Assembly: GCA_017415145.1 (NCBI GenBank)
Contig: JAFQJE010000006.1
Location: 1 to 35,317 of the forward strand
Direction: 5' to 3'
DNA from: Clostridia bacterium
GTDB lineage: Bacteria; Bacillota; Clostridia; UBA1381; UBA9506
DNA: 35,317 bases
Shown here piece after piece: positions 8,241 through 15,036 of the stretch (positions within the stretch are counted from its first letter, which is position 1; each line of letters opens with the position of its first letter). The position numbers and the translations under genes were made by a program. The notes beneath the pieces were generated by a model. That model was not told the origin of the DNA, did no database searches, and was given only the letters and a program-made list of their open reading frames with translations.

Positions 8241-9353
8241 TTAATCAAGAATTGATAATTCTGTTTCCTTATCAAAGATGTGAATTCTGTTCATATCAAA
8301 TGCAACCTTGATTTTGTCGCCAACCTTAGCTGTTGAACGGGGATCAACCTTCGCAATGAATGAAGAACCTGCAATGTTTAAGTAAAGAAGTGTTTCAGAA
8401 CCCATAAGTTCTGTTACTTCAACATCAGCCTCAACAACACTGTCAGGTGAAGATGCCATATAAGCTTCTTCATCGTGGATGTTCTCTGCTCTTACACCCA
8501 TTGTAACTGTTTTGCCTACGTAACCGCCATCAACTAATGCTGATGTTCTGCCTTCGGGAATCTTAACAGAAGCATTGCCGAATGTAAAGTAAATGCCGTT
8601 TTCCTTCTGCTCAATTGTACCGTCAACAAAGTCCATTGTGGGGCTGCCGATAAATCCGCCAACGAACATGTTAACAGGATGATCGTAGAGGTACTGAGGA
8701 GCAGCAATCTGCTGAATGATACCATCCTTCATAACAACGATACGTGTACCCATTGTCATAGCTTCTGTCTGGTCATGTGTAACGTAGATAAATGTTGTCT
8801 GAAGTTTGTTATGTAATTTGCTGATTTCTGTTCTCATCTGACCACGGAGCTTAGCATCGAGGTTTGACAAAGGTTCGTCCATTAAGAATACCTTAGGATT
8901 ACGAACGATAGCACGACCTAATGCTACACGCTGTCTCTGACCACCAGATAAAGCCTTAGGCTTTCTGTCAAGGAGGTGCTCAATATCTAAGATACGAGCA
9001 GCTTCTATAACCTTTTCTTTTATTTCCGGCTTGGGAACCTTACGTAATTTAAGACCGAATGCCATGTTGTCAAATACTGTCATGTGAGGGTAGAGAGCAT
9101 AGTTCTGGAAAACCATCGCAATATCTCTGTCCTTCGGAGGTGTGTCATTAACAATTTTGTCGCCAATCCACACTTCACCTTCAGAAATTTCTTCTAAACC
9201 TGCAATCATTCTGAGTGTTGTAGACTTACCACAACCAGAAGGACCTACAAGTACGATAAATTCCTTGTCAGCGATATCTAAATTAAAATCGCTAACGGCT
9301 GTTACGCCGCCGGCATATCTTTTGTAAACACCATTGAGTTTTAACTCTGCCAT
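8241..9353 (-). CDS. Sugar ABC transporter ATP-binding protein (UgpC/MsmK/MalK type)
   Basis: This 370-residue ATPase powers carbohydrate uptake through CUT1-type permeases. Walker A is GPSGCGKST (residues 37-45). The Q-loop (VFQNYALYPHM), signature LSGGQRQRVALGRAI, Walker B VFLMDEPLSNLD and the switch His (THDQTEAM) are all present. The C-terminal third (about 235-370) is the OB/TOBE regulatory region typical of MalK. No permease or binding-protein gene is adjacent, and both sides are closed by terminators or promoters. It therefore resembles MsmK of streptococci, a shared ATPase serving several sugar transporters. GGAGG lies before the ATG. Confidence 0.94.
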   Translation of the reverse strand: MAELKLNGVYKRYAGGVTAVSDFNLDIADKEFIVLVGPSGCGKSTTLRMIAGLEEISEGEVWIGDKIVNDTPPKDRDIAMVFQNYALYPHMTVFDNMAFGLKLRKVPKPEIKEKVIEAARILDIEHLLDRKPKALSGGQRQRVALGRAIVRNPKVFLMDEPLSNLDAKLRGQMRTEISKLHNKLQTTFIYVTHDQTEAMTMGTRIVVMKDGIIQQIAAPQYLYDHPVNMFVGGFIGSPTMDFVDGTIEQKENGIYFTFGNASVKIPEGRTSALVDGGYVGKTVTMGVRAENIHDEEAYMASSPDSVVEADVEVTELMGSETLLYLNIAGSSFIAKVDPRSTAKVGDKIKVAFDMNRIHIFDKETELSILD

Positions 9354-9398
9354 TCTTGAATTACCTCCAAAAAAATCATAATATTGTCATCATAACGT

Positions 9399-9407
9399 AT
9401 TATAGCA
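9399..9407 (-). promoter_or_regulatory. Extended -10 promoter of the ABC ATPase gene
   Basis: The minus strand reads TGCTATAAT (9407-9399), an extended -10 element. No clear -35 hexamer lies at 16-18 bp, which fits extended -10 promoters. The leader to the ATG at 9353 would be about 40 nt. Confidence 0.5.
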
Positions 9408-9475
9408 TACTTGCATTTGGATTGTTAGGTCATTTTTAAACAAAAATATTTCTTTTTTTTTGTGAAACAATTACA

Positions 9476-9518
9476 AAAAGCGTCAATATGCCCAAGTTAA
9501 GAGTATATTGACGCTTTT
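9476..9518 (-). terminator. Terminator of the surface-protein cluster
   Basis: AAAAGCGTCAATAT (9476-9489) and ATATTGACGCTTTT (9505-9518) form a perfect 14-bp stem with a 15-nt loop. It lies 11 bp after the stop of the SLH gene that ends at 9530. On the minus strand the stem is followed by TTTT and a T-containing run. Confidence 0.85.
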
Positions 9519-9529
9519 CTTTTGTGTAT

Positions 9530-11095
9530 TTAGTCACCAATACTTTCTATATAAATATTGAGCATACCGTAAACCATCTTTACTGCTTCCTGACGTGTAG
9601 CATTTTTCCTAGGATTAAAGTTTCCTAAATCATCTCCTGAAATAATTAGACCTCTAATAGCGTAAACATGAATCTTTGCATAATCTGCAATTTCTGCATC
9701 ATCCTTAAAGCCTTCCAAATCGCCTGCAGGAAGCTCTATACCCTGAGATTTTAAAACAGTGTTTATGATTTTTGCCATATCCTGACGGGAAATGTACATT
9801 CCTGTACCAAATCTGCCGTCGCCTACACCACCGATAATGCCTGATTTTTGTGCAGATGCCACATATTTGTAATACCATGCATCTCTTGCCACATCAATAA
9901 AGTCAGTTTCGGCATTTTCATCAACCAAATCAAACAGTTCAACCACAAGCTTTACAAACTCTTCTCTGGTAATGGGATTATCAGGCATAAATTCTGTTTG
10001 TGATTTTCCGTTGATTATTCCTCTGGCATAGAGTGCTGCAATATAGCTCTTTCCCCAGCCATTAGCATCAATAAAGGGATATGGAGCAGTCCTTATAACG
10101 TACACCTTACCCGGCTCTAAGGCCGCTTTGATTCCACCGTCACAAGGGATAGAGTACTTCACTTCACTTAATATGCTTGAACCCACCAATCTGTAAATCA
10201 TGGGATTATCCGATTTTACCTTTACATCTACAATTGAGGGGATGCTTTCCTTGGTCTTTATAACAACCGAACCTTCAAATACGCTTTTTGCCACTCCTGA
10301 CATACTGTCTATTACAGTATAATATTCAGTGTCACGCACCGCTGCCGCAGGAGGAACTGTACCATCTCCTATCACCTTGCACACTCCTAAATCTGCAAGT
10401 GCTAAGGCAGTATGTCTTTTATCCGTATCTGCCACCCAATTCAAAAAGTTTGCCATACCCTCTGCGAGCTTGTATGCCGTAATTGTCTTGCCCTCAGCGG
10501 TTTCATAACCTGCCCACACTTCATCAAACTTTGTTGAAAAATCAGGATTTACATTTGCAACAGTAAACACGCCGTCTTTAAAATTGAAGAGTGCTCCGCC
10601 GTTTATCTCAGGGATTATCTTTAACATATTGGCAATCACATCAGAAGTATATCCGTCATCTGCCAGCACAATTTTTGCCGCAGGAGACTGGTCGTACAAT
10701 ACTTTTGTCATTTGGTTAATTCCGTAGACGATCGCATTACTGATGCTTGCGGGCACTTTATTTTGAAAAATGTCTGCATATTTCAGTCTGATTCCTGTGC
10801 TTTCGTCTATACAGCCAAAGCTTTTGAATACTCGTATTGCTGCATCTTTTTCTTTATCTGTCATTGTAATACCCAGTATTGACTCAAACATACCTGAGTT
10901 TACGTTGTCAATACCTGCCGCAACTCCCGCATCAGTAGTCAAAAACGGTCTGAGCATAGCAATATATTGTGCACGCTGGTCTTGCGGATATCTTGCCAAT
11001 ATTTCAAAAAATGAATTTGTTGCGCCACGAGCCGCTACACTCATGGGTGTAACTGCTATCACAAGTACTAATATAAATGAGATTATTCTTTTCAT
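9530..11095 (-). CDS. Exported SLH-domain protein, last gene of the surface cluster
   Basis: The 521-residue product begins with a signal peptide (MKR, then a hydrophobic stretch ending near ARG, about residue 24). The central part (about 30-330) has no family that I recognise. Three SLH repeats occupy the C-terminal third: FIDANGWGKSYIAALYARGIING, FIDVARDAWYYKYVASAQKSGIIGG and a more degenerate third, each with the TREEF/SRQDM/TRQEA helix. SLH domains bind pyruvylated secondary cell-wall polymers, so the protein should sit on the cell surface. AGGAG lies 6 nt before the ATG. It follows another SLH gene of similar size and build, separated by a 55-bp gap with a hairpin. Confidence 0.9.
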   Translation of the reverse strand: MKRIISFILVLVIAVTPMSVAARGATNSFFEILARYPQDQRAQYIAMLRPFLTTDAGVAAGIDNVNSGMFESILGITMTDKEKDAAIRVFKSFGCIDESTGIRLKYADIFQNKVPASISNAIVYGINQMTKVLYDQSPAAKIVLADDGYTSDVIANMLKIIPEINGGALFNFKDGVFTVANVNPDFSTKFDEVWAGYETAEGKTITAYKLAEGMANFLNWVADTDKRHTALALADLGVCKVIGDGTVPPAAAVRDTEYYTVIDSMSGVAKSVFEGSVVIKTKESIPSIVDVKVKSDNPMIYRLVGSSILSEVKYSIPCDGGIKAALEPGKVYVIRTAPYPFIDANGWGKSYIAALYARGIINGKSQTEFMPDNPITREEFVKLVVELFDLVDENAETDFIDVARDAWYYKYVASAQKSGIIGGVGDGRFGTGMYISRQDMAKIINTVLKSQGIELPAGDLEGFKDDAEIADYAKIHVYAIRGLIISGDDLGNFNPRKNATRQEAVKMVYGMLNIYIESIGD

Positions 11096-11112
11096 ATGTT
11101 TCTCCTAGGTCT

Positions 11113-11143
11113 AAGAAATCCGCAGCGGTGCTGCGGATTTCTT
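11113..11143 (-). terminator. Hairpin between the two SLH genes
   Basis: AAGAAATCCGCAGC (11113-11126) and GCTGCGGATTTCTT (11130-11143) form a perfect 14-bp stem with a 3-nt loop in the 55-bp gap. On the minus strand it ends in TTTCTT. It could act as a partial terminator that lowers expression of the downstream SLH gene, or as an mRNA-stabilising or processing stem. No separate promoter is evident between it and the next ATG. Confidence 0.7.
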
Positions 11144-11150
11144 AAATGTC

Positions 11151-12692
11151 TTAGTTTAATTTTCCGATTTCTTTGTAGTAATCGATTACACCATAGATAA
11201 TCTTTGCAGCTTCAGCTCTTGTTACGTTGTTTAAGGGCTTGAATGTACCATCGGGATAACCGTTTACAATACCTAATTCGCTTGCATGAGCAATGAAGGA
11301 CTCAGCATAGCCATGGATTTCATGACTATCGTCATACACCGTCTTCATGTCTTCTTCTGTCATTGCTGCGTATCTCATAACAACTGCAATCAATTCCTGA
11401 CGAAGGATTGTCTTGTTGGGCTTGAATTCGTTATCGTCATAGCCTGTGTAGATGCCCATTTCAACCATTAAGTTGATAGCACCTCTGCCCCATGCTGCAA
11501 CATTTTGATCGTCTGCAAAGCCTGTATCCTTATCAGCATATTCTGCTGCTTTCTCTTCTAAATCTAAAGCACGCGTCATGATAACTGCGATTTCCTGTCT
11601 TGTAACACCGATGTCAGGTTTAAAATTGCCATCATCGTAACCTGTTAAAATGCCCCTTGCTTCCAAATCACGAATTACATCTTCTGCCCAGTGACCAACG
11701 ATATCAGGGAACTTAACTGCAGGTACATCGGGTTCTACGGGCTTGTCGTCTTCCTTGGGAGGAAGTCCTCCACCACCGCCACCGAGGATGCTGCCGCCCT
11801 GCTGACCTGTTGTGGGACGAGTAGCAATTGTCATCGAAGGGCCATAAAGGTCGATATCTGTATGCCTTAATACAACCTTTAAATTTTCAATATCTTCTGT
11901 AAATGAATTGAAAAATTTAACAATACCACAGATAATATCGTAACCCTCTGCCTTAGCATTAGGAGATGTGCTAACTGAAACGCCGTTTACATTTGTTGCA
12001 TCTATGTATGATGCTAAGTTTGTAGCAAAAGTTTCGTCGTATGTCGCAAGAGCAAAATCGCCGTTGCCTGAGTCTGTCATTTTGAACTGACCCTTGAACG
12101 CTGTTAAGAGCAGTAAGAAGTTGTCAACATCTAAGGTTTCTACCTCGCTTGTCACCGGATCTGTATAGTGATGCTCGCCTGCAAACTTATCACGAATAGA
12201 TTGTGGAACATATCTGTCATAGATAGCGTTTGCTGCAGTCAACTGCTCTGTGGTCATATTTTGGAGCTTGTTCATTACGATTTCAGTTGTGATAGAGTCA
12301 CCTGCACCGCCGAACAAGTTAAGTGACGCTGAACGTTTTGCAACAGGAACTGCCTTGTACACATTAAGCAAGAAAATAAATCCGTCTCTTGTAGCCTGTG
12401 ATTCGTTCTGTAAGTTGTCGATAAAATCTTTAAAGCCTGCATCTGTAGCAGGGAGAGTGATTTGACCCTTTACAGCCTTGATGATTGTGTCGATACCATT
12501 TGTGCCGTCAACCATGTACGGCTTGAAGATGTTCCACACAGCTATTCTTTCCATAGCGTCGTTGGGCATCATTGTTTCAAGCTTGGTAAATAAGTTTGAC
12601 ACGTCTGAATTGCCTACATCAACTGCCATAACGGGGCATACCATTGTAAGCATCATTACTGCAGCGATAAGTGCACATAATAACTTTTTCAT
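11151..12692 (-). CDS. Exported SLH-domain protein, middle gene of the surface cluster
   Basis: The product (513 residues from the chosen start) has a signal peptide (MKKLLCALIAAVMMLTMVCP, cleavage probably after VMA), an unrecognised helical N-terminal domain (about 30-300), a Gly-rich then Pro/acidic linker (SILGGGGGGLPPKEDDKP) and three C-terminal SLH repeats (FPDIVGHWAEDVIRDLEARGILTG, then two more with TRQEI/LRQEL/TRAEA). The ATG at 12692 is preferred because AAGGAG lies 8 nt upstream; the in-frame GTG nine bases earlier overlaps that site. Its target is presumably the cell wall. It follows the small membrane-anchored protein gene by 39 bp. Confidence 0.92.
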   Translation of the reverse strand: MKKLLCALIAAVMMLTMVCPVMAVDVGNSDVSNLFTKLETMMPNDAMERIAVWNIFKPYMVDGTNGIDTIIKAVKGQITLPATDAGFKDFIDNLQNESQATRDGFIFLLNVYKAVPVAKRSASLNLFGGAGDSITTEIVMNKLQNMTTEQLTAANAIYDRYVPQSIRDKFAGEHHYTDPVTSEVETLDVDNFLLLLTAFKGQFKMTDSGNGDFALATYDETFATNLASYIDATNVNGVSVSTSPNAKAEGYDIICGIVKFFNSFTEDIENLKVVLRHTDIDLYGPSMTIATRPTTGQQGGSILGGGGGGLPPKEDDKPVEPDVPAVKFPDIVGHWAEDVIRDLEARGILTGYDDGNFKPDIGVTRQEIAVIMTRALDLEEKAAEYADKDTGFADDQNVAAWGRGAINLMVEMGIYTGYDDNEFKPNKTILRQELIAVVMRYAAMTEEDMKTVYDDSHEIHGYAESFIAHASELGIVNGYPDGTFKPLNNVTRAEAAKIIYGVIDYYKEIGKLN

Positions 12693-12731
12693 ATTTTCCA
12701 CTCCTTAAACTTTTATGTTAATTTATTAAAA

Positions 12732-13196
12732 TCACTCTTCTAACAGGTGCAGATATTTAGCATAGTAGCTTTTTATCTGGTCTTTTTCTTTTTGACCCAA
12801 ACGGGTACGGATTAATTCATATGCCGCTTTGAACTTTTTGTTGTCCACGCCACCCACGGCATATGACAAAAGGGTTTGATAATCTTCTTTTGACAGGCTC
12901 TTAGCTAAAATACCCAGCACCGCCAATTTGTCCGAAACTGTAACCTTGGTTTCGAGCTTTTTCATGGTCGCAGCATCCAAGACTACTGAAATGTGCTTTG
13001 TTTTATCAACGGCATTTTTATTATCCAACACAGGTAAATCTACTGCTTCACCTGTTTCCTCCATGGTTTTTCCCACGGATTCCGTCACTTTGGAAAATGC
13101 AGTATTTACTGCAATGTATGTACCTACAGTGCCTAAAATAAGCACACTTGCAAGTGCAATTGCTATTATGAGGAGTTTTTTCTTTTTCTTTGTCAT
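12732..13196 (-). CDS. Small membrane-anchored protein of unknown function
   Basis: This 154-residue product starts with a Lys-rich stretch and one membrane helix (about residues 7-30), followed by an extracytoplasmic helical domain. I recognise no family. The tail (KDQIKSYYAKYLHLLEE) is rich in charge. The ATG at 13196 is selected because AGGAGGAGG lies just upstream; a GTG further upstream would overlap this site. It is the first gene of a three-gene operon with two SLH proteins and shares a strong promoter with them, so a role in export, anchoring or assembly of these surface proteins is possible, but this is only inferred from position. Confidence 0.75.
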   Translation of the reverse strand: MTKKKKKLLIIAIALASVLILGTVGTYIAVNTAFSKVTESVGKTMEETGEAVDLPVLDNKNAVDKTKHISVVLDAATMKKLETKVTVSDKLAVLGILAKSLSKEDYQTLLSYAVGGVDNKKFKAAYELIRTRLGQKEKDQIKSYYAKYLHLLEE

Positions 13197-13245
13197 TATC
13201 CTCCTCCTCACTTATACCTTTAGACAACAAACACTATTTTATAAT

Positions 13246-13274
13246 ATTATAACTCTAAACAATAAAAAAGTCAA
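13246..13274 (-). promoter_or_regulatory. Promoter of the three-gene surface cluster
   Basis: On the minus strand TTGACT (13274-13269), a 17-bp spacer and TATAAT (13251-13246) form a near-consensus promoter with a leader of about 43 nt. The two hexamers are identical to those of the large SLH gene at 15037-18120. Confidence 0.8.
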
Positions 13275-13298
13275 TATGCAAGTAATTTTAAAAAAGAC

Positions 13299-13327
13299 TT
13301 TACAATTTAATCGGTTTATGGTAAAAT
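13299..13327 (+). promoter_or_regulatory. Promoter of tRNA-Thr
   Basis: TTTACA (13299-13304), a 17-bp spacer and TAAAAT (13322-13327) precede the tRNA by 23 bp. Confidence 0.75.
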
Positions 13328-13350
13328 AGTTTTCGTGGAAAAGTTAATAT

Positions 13351-13426
13351 GCTGATGTGGCACAGTTGGTAGCGCAACGCCTTGGTAAGGCGTAGGTCGG
13401 CGGTTCAAGTCCGCTCATCAGCTCCA
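13351..13426 (+). tRNA. tRNA-Thr (anticodon GGT)
   Basis: The 76-nt sequence folds into a full cloverleaf: acceptor GCTGATG paired with CATCAGC, anticodon stem ACGCC/GGCGT around loop TTGGTAA (anticodon GGT, threonine), T-loop GTTCAAGT and an encoded CCA end. It has its own promoter and terminator. Confidence 0.97.
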
Positions 13427-13464
13427 AAAATGCAGAGTACTCTTTATGGATACTCTGCATTTTT
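13426..13464 (+). terminator. Terminator of tRNA-Thr
   Basis: AAAAATGCAGAGTA (13426-13439) and TACTCTGCATTTTT (13451-13464) form a 14-bp stem that starts at the tRNA CCA end and is followed by a T run. Confidence 0.9.
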
Positions 13465-13488
13465 TATATGCAGAAGTAAACGTTCAAA

Positions 13489-13545
13489 AAAGCCTCCCTC
13501 TGACGAGGGAGGTGGATTTTGCGAAGCAAAAGACGGAGGGAGAGA
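13489..13545 (-). repeat. Double-hairpin repeat, left copy
   Basis: In its own (minus) orientation it reads a 17-bp block ending CCCTCCGTCTTT, a 14-bp variable part and a 26-bp block with the hairpin CCTCCCTC-GTCA-GAGGGAGG. The variable part with its edges forms the hairpin TTTTGC-TTC-GCAAAA, whose bases differ from the other copies but still pair. The two constant blocks (43 bp) are identical to the other copies. Confidence 0.9.
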
Positions 13546-13550
13546 TGTAA

Positions 13551-13922
13551 CTATCCTTCCGTCTTTGTCAAATTATATTTCTTTACACAAGAATCTATGT
13601 ATTCGCATACTCCATGAAAGTTTTTATTTATATCGCTATTAGAAATTCTTACTACTCTTATTCCCAATTTGTTTAAAATTGTTGTTCTTTCTTCATCACT
13701 TTTTTCACCATTCGTTTCATAATGTTGGGATCCATCGATTTCAATTACCAACTTTGCCTTTGCACAATAAAAATCTACTATGTATTCTCCTATTGCTTTT
13801 TGTCTTTGAAACCTAACAGGATGTGAACGCAAAAAATCATACCATAATTTTCTTTCTTGTGCTGTCATATTTTTCCGTAATATCTTTGCTAGCGGGATAT
13901 TTTCTTTTTTGTATACTATCAT
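13551..13922 (-). CDS. DUF559-family (Vsr-like fold) endonuclease-type protein
   Basis: This 123-residue protein matches DUF559, a family with the very-short-patch-repair/PD-(D/E)XK nuclease fold. Typical features: the N-terminal AxxLRxNMTxxExxLW segment (residues 12-27), FQRQxxIGxYIVDFYC (38-53), the core E-x-D in VIEIDGSQH (Glu61, Asp63, His67) with Asp50 as the preceding acidic residue, and a closing LGIRVVRISNSDI strand. The start at 13922 is set by GGAGGG (13935-13930), 7 nt upstream and inside the flanking repeat, so the repeat supplies the ribosome site. The last codons run into a degenerate copy of the repeat's CCGTCTTTGTC block. Function is unproven; it may act on the repeats or be their passenger. 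Confidence 0.85.
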   Translation of the reverse strand: MIVYKKENIPLAKILRKNMTAQERKLWYDFLRSHPVRFQRQKAIGEYIVDFYCAKAKLVIEIDGSQHYETNGEKSDEERTTILNKLGIRVVRISNSDINKNFHGVCEYIDSCVKKYNLTKTEG

Positions 13923-13924
13923 TT

Positions 13925-13981
13925 TCTCTCCCTCCGTCTTTGTCCAAGACAAAGACACCTCCCTCGTCAGAGGGAGGCTTT
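13925..13981 (+). repeat. Double-hairpin repeat, right copy
   Basis: It contains the 17-bp block TCTCTCCCTCCGTCTTT, a variable middle forming GTCTTTGTC-CAA-GACAAAGAC, and the 26-bp block with CCTCCCTC-GTCA-GAGGGAGG ending in GGCTTT. It is the inverted partner of 13489-13545. Its complement carries GGAGGG, the ribosome site of the DUF559 gene. It ends 4 bp before the stop codon of the nucleotidyltransferase gene. Confidence 0.92.
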
Positions 13982-13985
13982 CGCT

Positions 13986-14885
13986 TTATGATAATTTTTC
14001 AGGATATAATCCGTCTGCAATCAATTTCTTGATAGAATCTATTACAACAGGTGCGTCTTCTTTGTATGTAACACCGAACCACTTGTCGTTGGTTGGGAGA
14101 ACCTTGACAGTTGCTTTTCCGTCCTTAATCATTCCGTCAACGATTGAGGGGAGGAGATATTCTGCCTTTAAGTCGCCCTCTTTGACATTAGATAAAAATT
14201 CTATAAACCCATTTTCTAAGCCGTCGATAAATTCAGGAGATAATCCCCACATATTCATTGAAACGTAAGAAGCTGCATCAATGGGACCATCAGGAGTTTT
14301 AGCACCAGTGCCGTCTTTTTCGATGTCGCCTGTTTCTACAACGTCAACCAACATACCATTTGCGTCTACTTTACATACTCCACGTGTTACGCCGCCGTTG
14401 TCAGATAAGGTGTTCTTTAAGATGAAGCCTGCCATACAGAAAGCATAGGGGTTTGACTTTGCTTCGTCTGATACTAAAAAGTCGTGAATTTTCACGAACG
14501 CTTCTTTACCATAGTAGTCGTCAGCATTGATTACCAAGAATGGCTCATTTACAATACCCTTTGTTGAAAGGATAGCATGACCTGTGCCCCAGGGTTTTTT
14601 ACGTTCAGCAGGTGTTACGAAACCTCCGGGAAGATTGTCGTTTTCCTGAAAGGCATACTCTACCTTACAGATTTTTTCTATACGGTTGCCGATAATTTCT
14701 TTGAAGTCTTTTTCTAAATCACGGCGAATAATAAATACTACCTTGTTAAAGCCTGCCTCGAGGGCGTCATATATAGAATAGTCCATAATGATTTCACCGT
14801 TGGGACCGACGGGTGCTAACTGCTTGATGCCACCGCCAAAACGTGAGCCTATACCTGCTGCCATAATTACTAATGTTGTATCCAT
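13986..14885 (-). CDS. Sugar-phosphate nucleotidyltransferase
   Basis: The 299-residue protein belongs to the nucleotidyltransferase family that joins a sugar 1-phosphate to an NTP to make an NDP-sugar. The N-terminal MAAGIGSRFGGGIKQLAPVGPNGEIIMDY is a variant of the GxGxRxxPxTxxxPK nucleotide-binding motif. PWGTGHAIL and NADDYYG (about residues 119-125, metal-binding Asp) follow. The C-terminal part lacks the left-handed beta-helix of acyltransferase fusions. The base and sugar cannot be told from the sequence. NDP-sugar supply would suit cell-wall polymer or S-layer glycan synthesis, and the gene is next to S-layer-type genes. It has its own promoter; GAGAGGA precedes the ATG. Confidence 0.88.
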   Translation of the reverse strand: MDTTLVIMAAGIGSRFGGGIKQLAPVGPNGEIIMDYSIYDALEAGFNKVVFIIRRDLEKDFKEIIGNRIEKICKVEYAFQENDNLPGGFVTPAERKKPWGTGHAILSTKGIVNEPFLVINADDYYGKEAFVKIHDFLVSDEAKSNPYAFCMAGFILKNTLSDNGGVTRGVCKVDANGMLVDVVETGDIEKDGTGAKTPDGPIDAASYVSMNMWGLSPEFIDGLENGFIEFLSNVKEGDLKAEYLLPSIVDGMIKDGKATVKVLPTNDKWFGVTYKEDAPVVIDSIKKLIADGLYPEKLS

Positions 14886-14925
14886 GATAATTCCTCTCTT
14901 TTTACATTTCTAAAACTACAGATAT

Positions 14926-14954
14926 AGTATAGCACAATAAGGGAAATATTTCAA
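14926..14954 (-). promoter_or_regulatory. Promoter of the nucleotidyltransferase gene
   Basis: On the minus strand TTGAAA (14954-14949), a 17-bp spacer ending TGC and TATACT (14931-14926) form a good promoter; the TGC gives an extended -10. The leader is about 35 nt. Confidence 0.75.
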
Positions 14955-14977
14955 GGGGTATATTAAAAGCATAAAAA

Positions 14978-15003
14978 AAGAGGACACTTTACAGTGTCCT
15001 CTT
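14978..15003 (-). terminator. Terminator of the large SLH gene
   Basis: AAGAGGACACT (14978-14988), loop TTAC and AGTGTCCTCTT (14993-15003) form an 11-bp stem. On the minus strand it is followed by a long T run (14979-14973 complement), a strong intrinsic terminator 33 bp after the stop codon. Confidence 0.93.
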
Positions 15004-15036
15004 AATTTGTTTAAGTTATTAACTTACAAACTCAAA

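Larger units (their letters stand above)
13489..13981 (-). mobile_element. Compact repeat-nuclease element (DUF559 gene between inverted double-hairpin repeats)
   Basis: Two 57-bp copies of one repeat lie in opposite orientation at 13489-13545 and 13925-13981. The 379 bp between them is almost fully taken by one gene (372 bp), with 5 bp spare at its stop and 2 bp at its start. A third, solo copy occurs at 18578-18635. The arrangement looks like a minimal unit of two structured ends plus one nuclease gene, sitting between the tRNA-Thr terminator and the stop codon of the next gene. I found no clear target-site duplication. That the unit moves is inferred from the dispersed copy and its symmetry. 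Confidence 0.55.

Noticed and set aside
12692-12701. GTG at 12701 as start of the middle SLH gene
   Set aside because: The codon overlaps the AAGGAG ribosome site that serves the ATG at 12692, and the signal peptide starts properly at that ATG.
13196-13211. GTG at 13211 as start of the small membrane-anchored protein
   Set aside because: It lies upstream of and within AGGAGGAGG, which is well placed for the ATG at 13196.
13382-13642. Plus-strand reading frame across the tRNA-Thr and left repeat, containing PPSDEGGGFCEAKDGG
   Set aside because: It is the translation of the tRNA gene, its terminator and the repeat; it lacks its own ribosome site and overlaps the DUF559 gene.
13470-13995. Target-site duplication at the ends of the repeat-nuclease element
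   Set aside because: The bases outside the two repeats (CGTTCAA on the left, CGCTTTA on the right) share only a loose similarity, not enough for a call.
13909-14268. Plus-strand reading frame across the right repeat
   Set aside because: It covers the repeat and the antisense of the nucleotidyltransferase gene and has no ribosome site.
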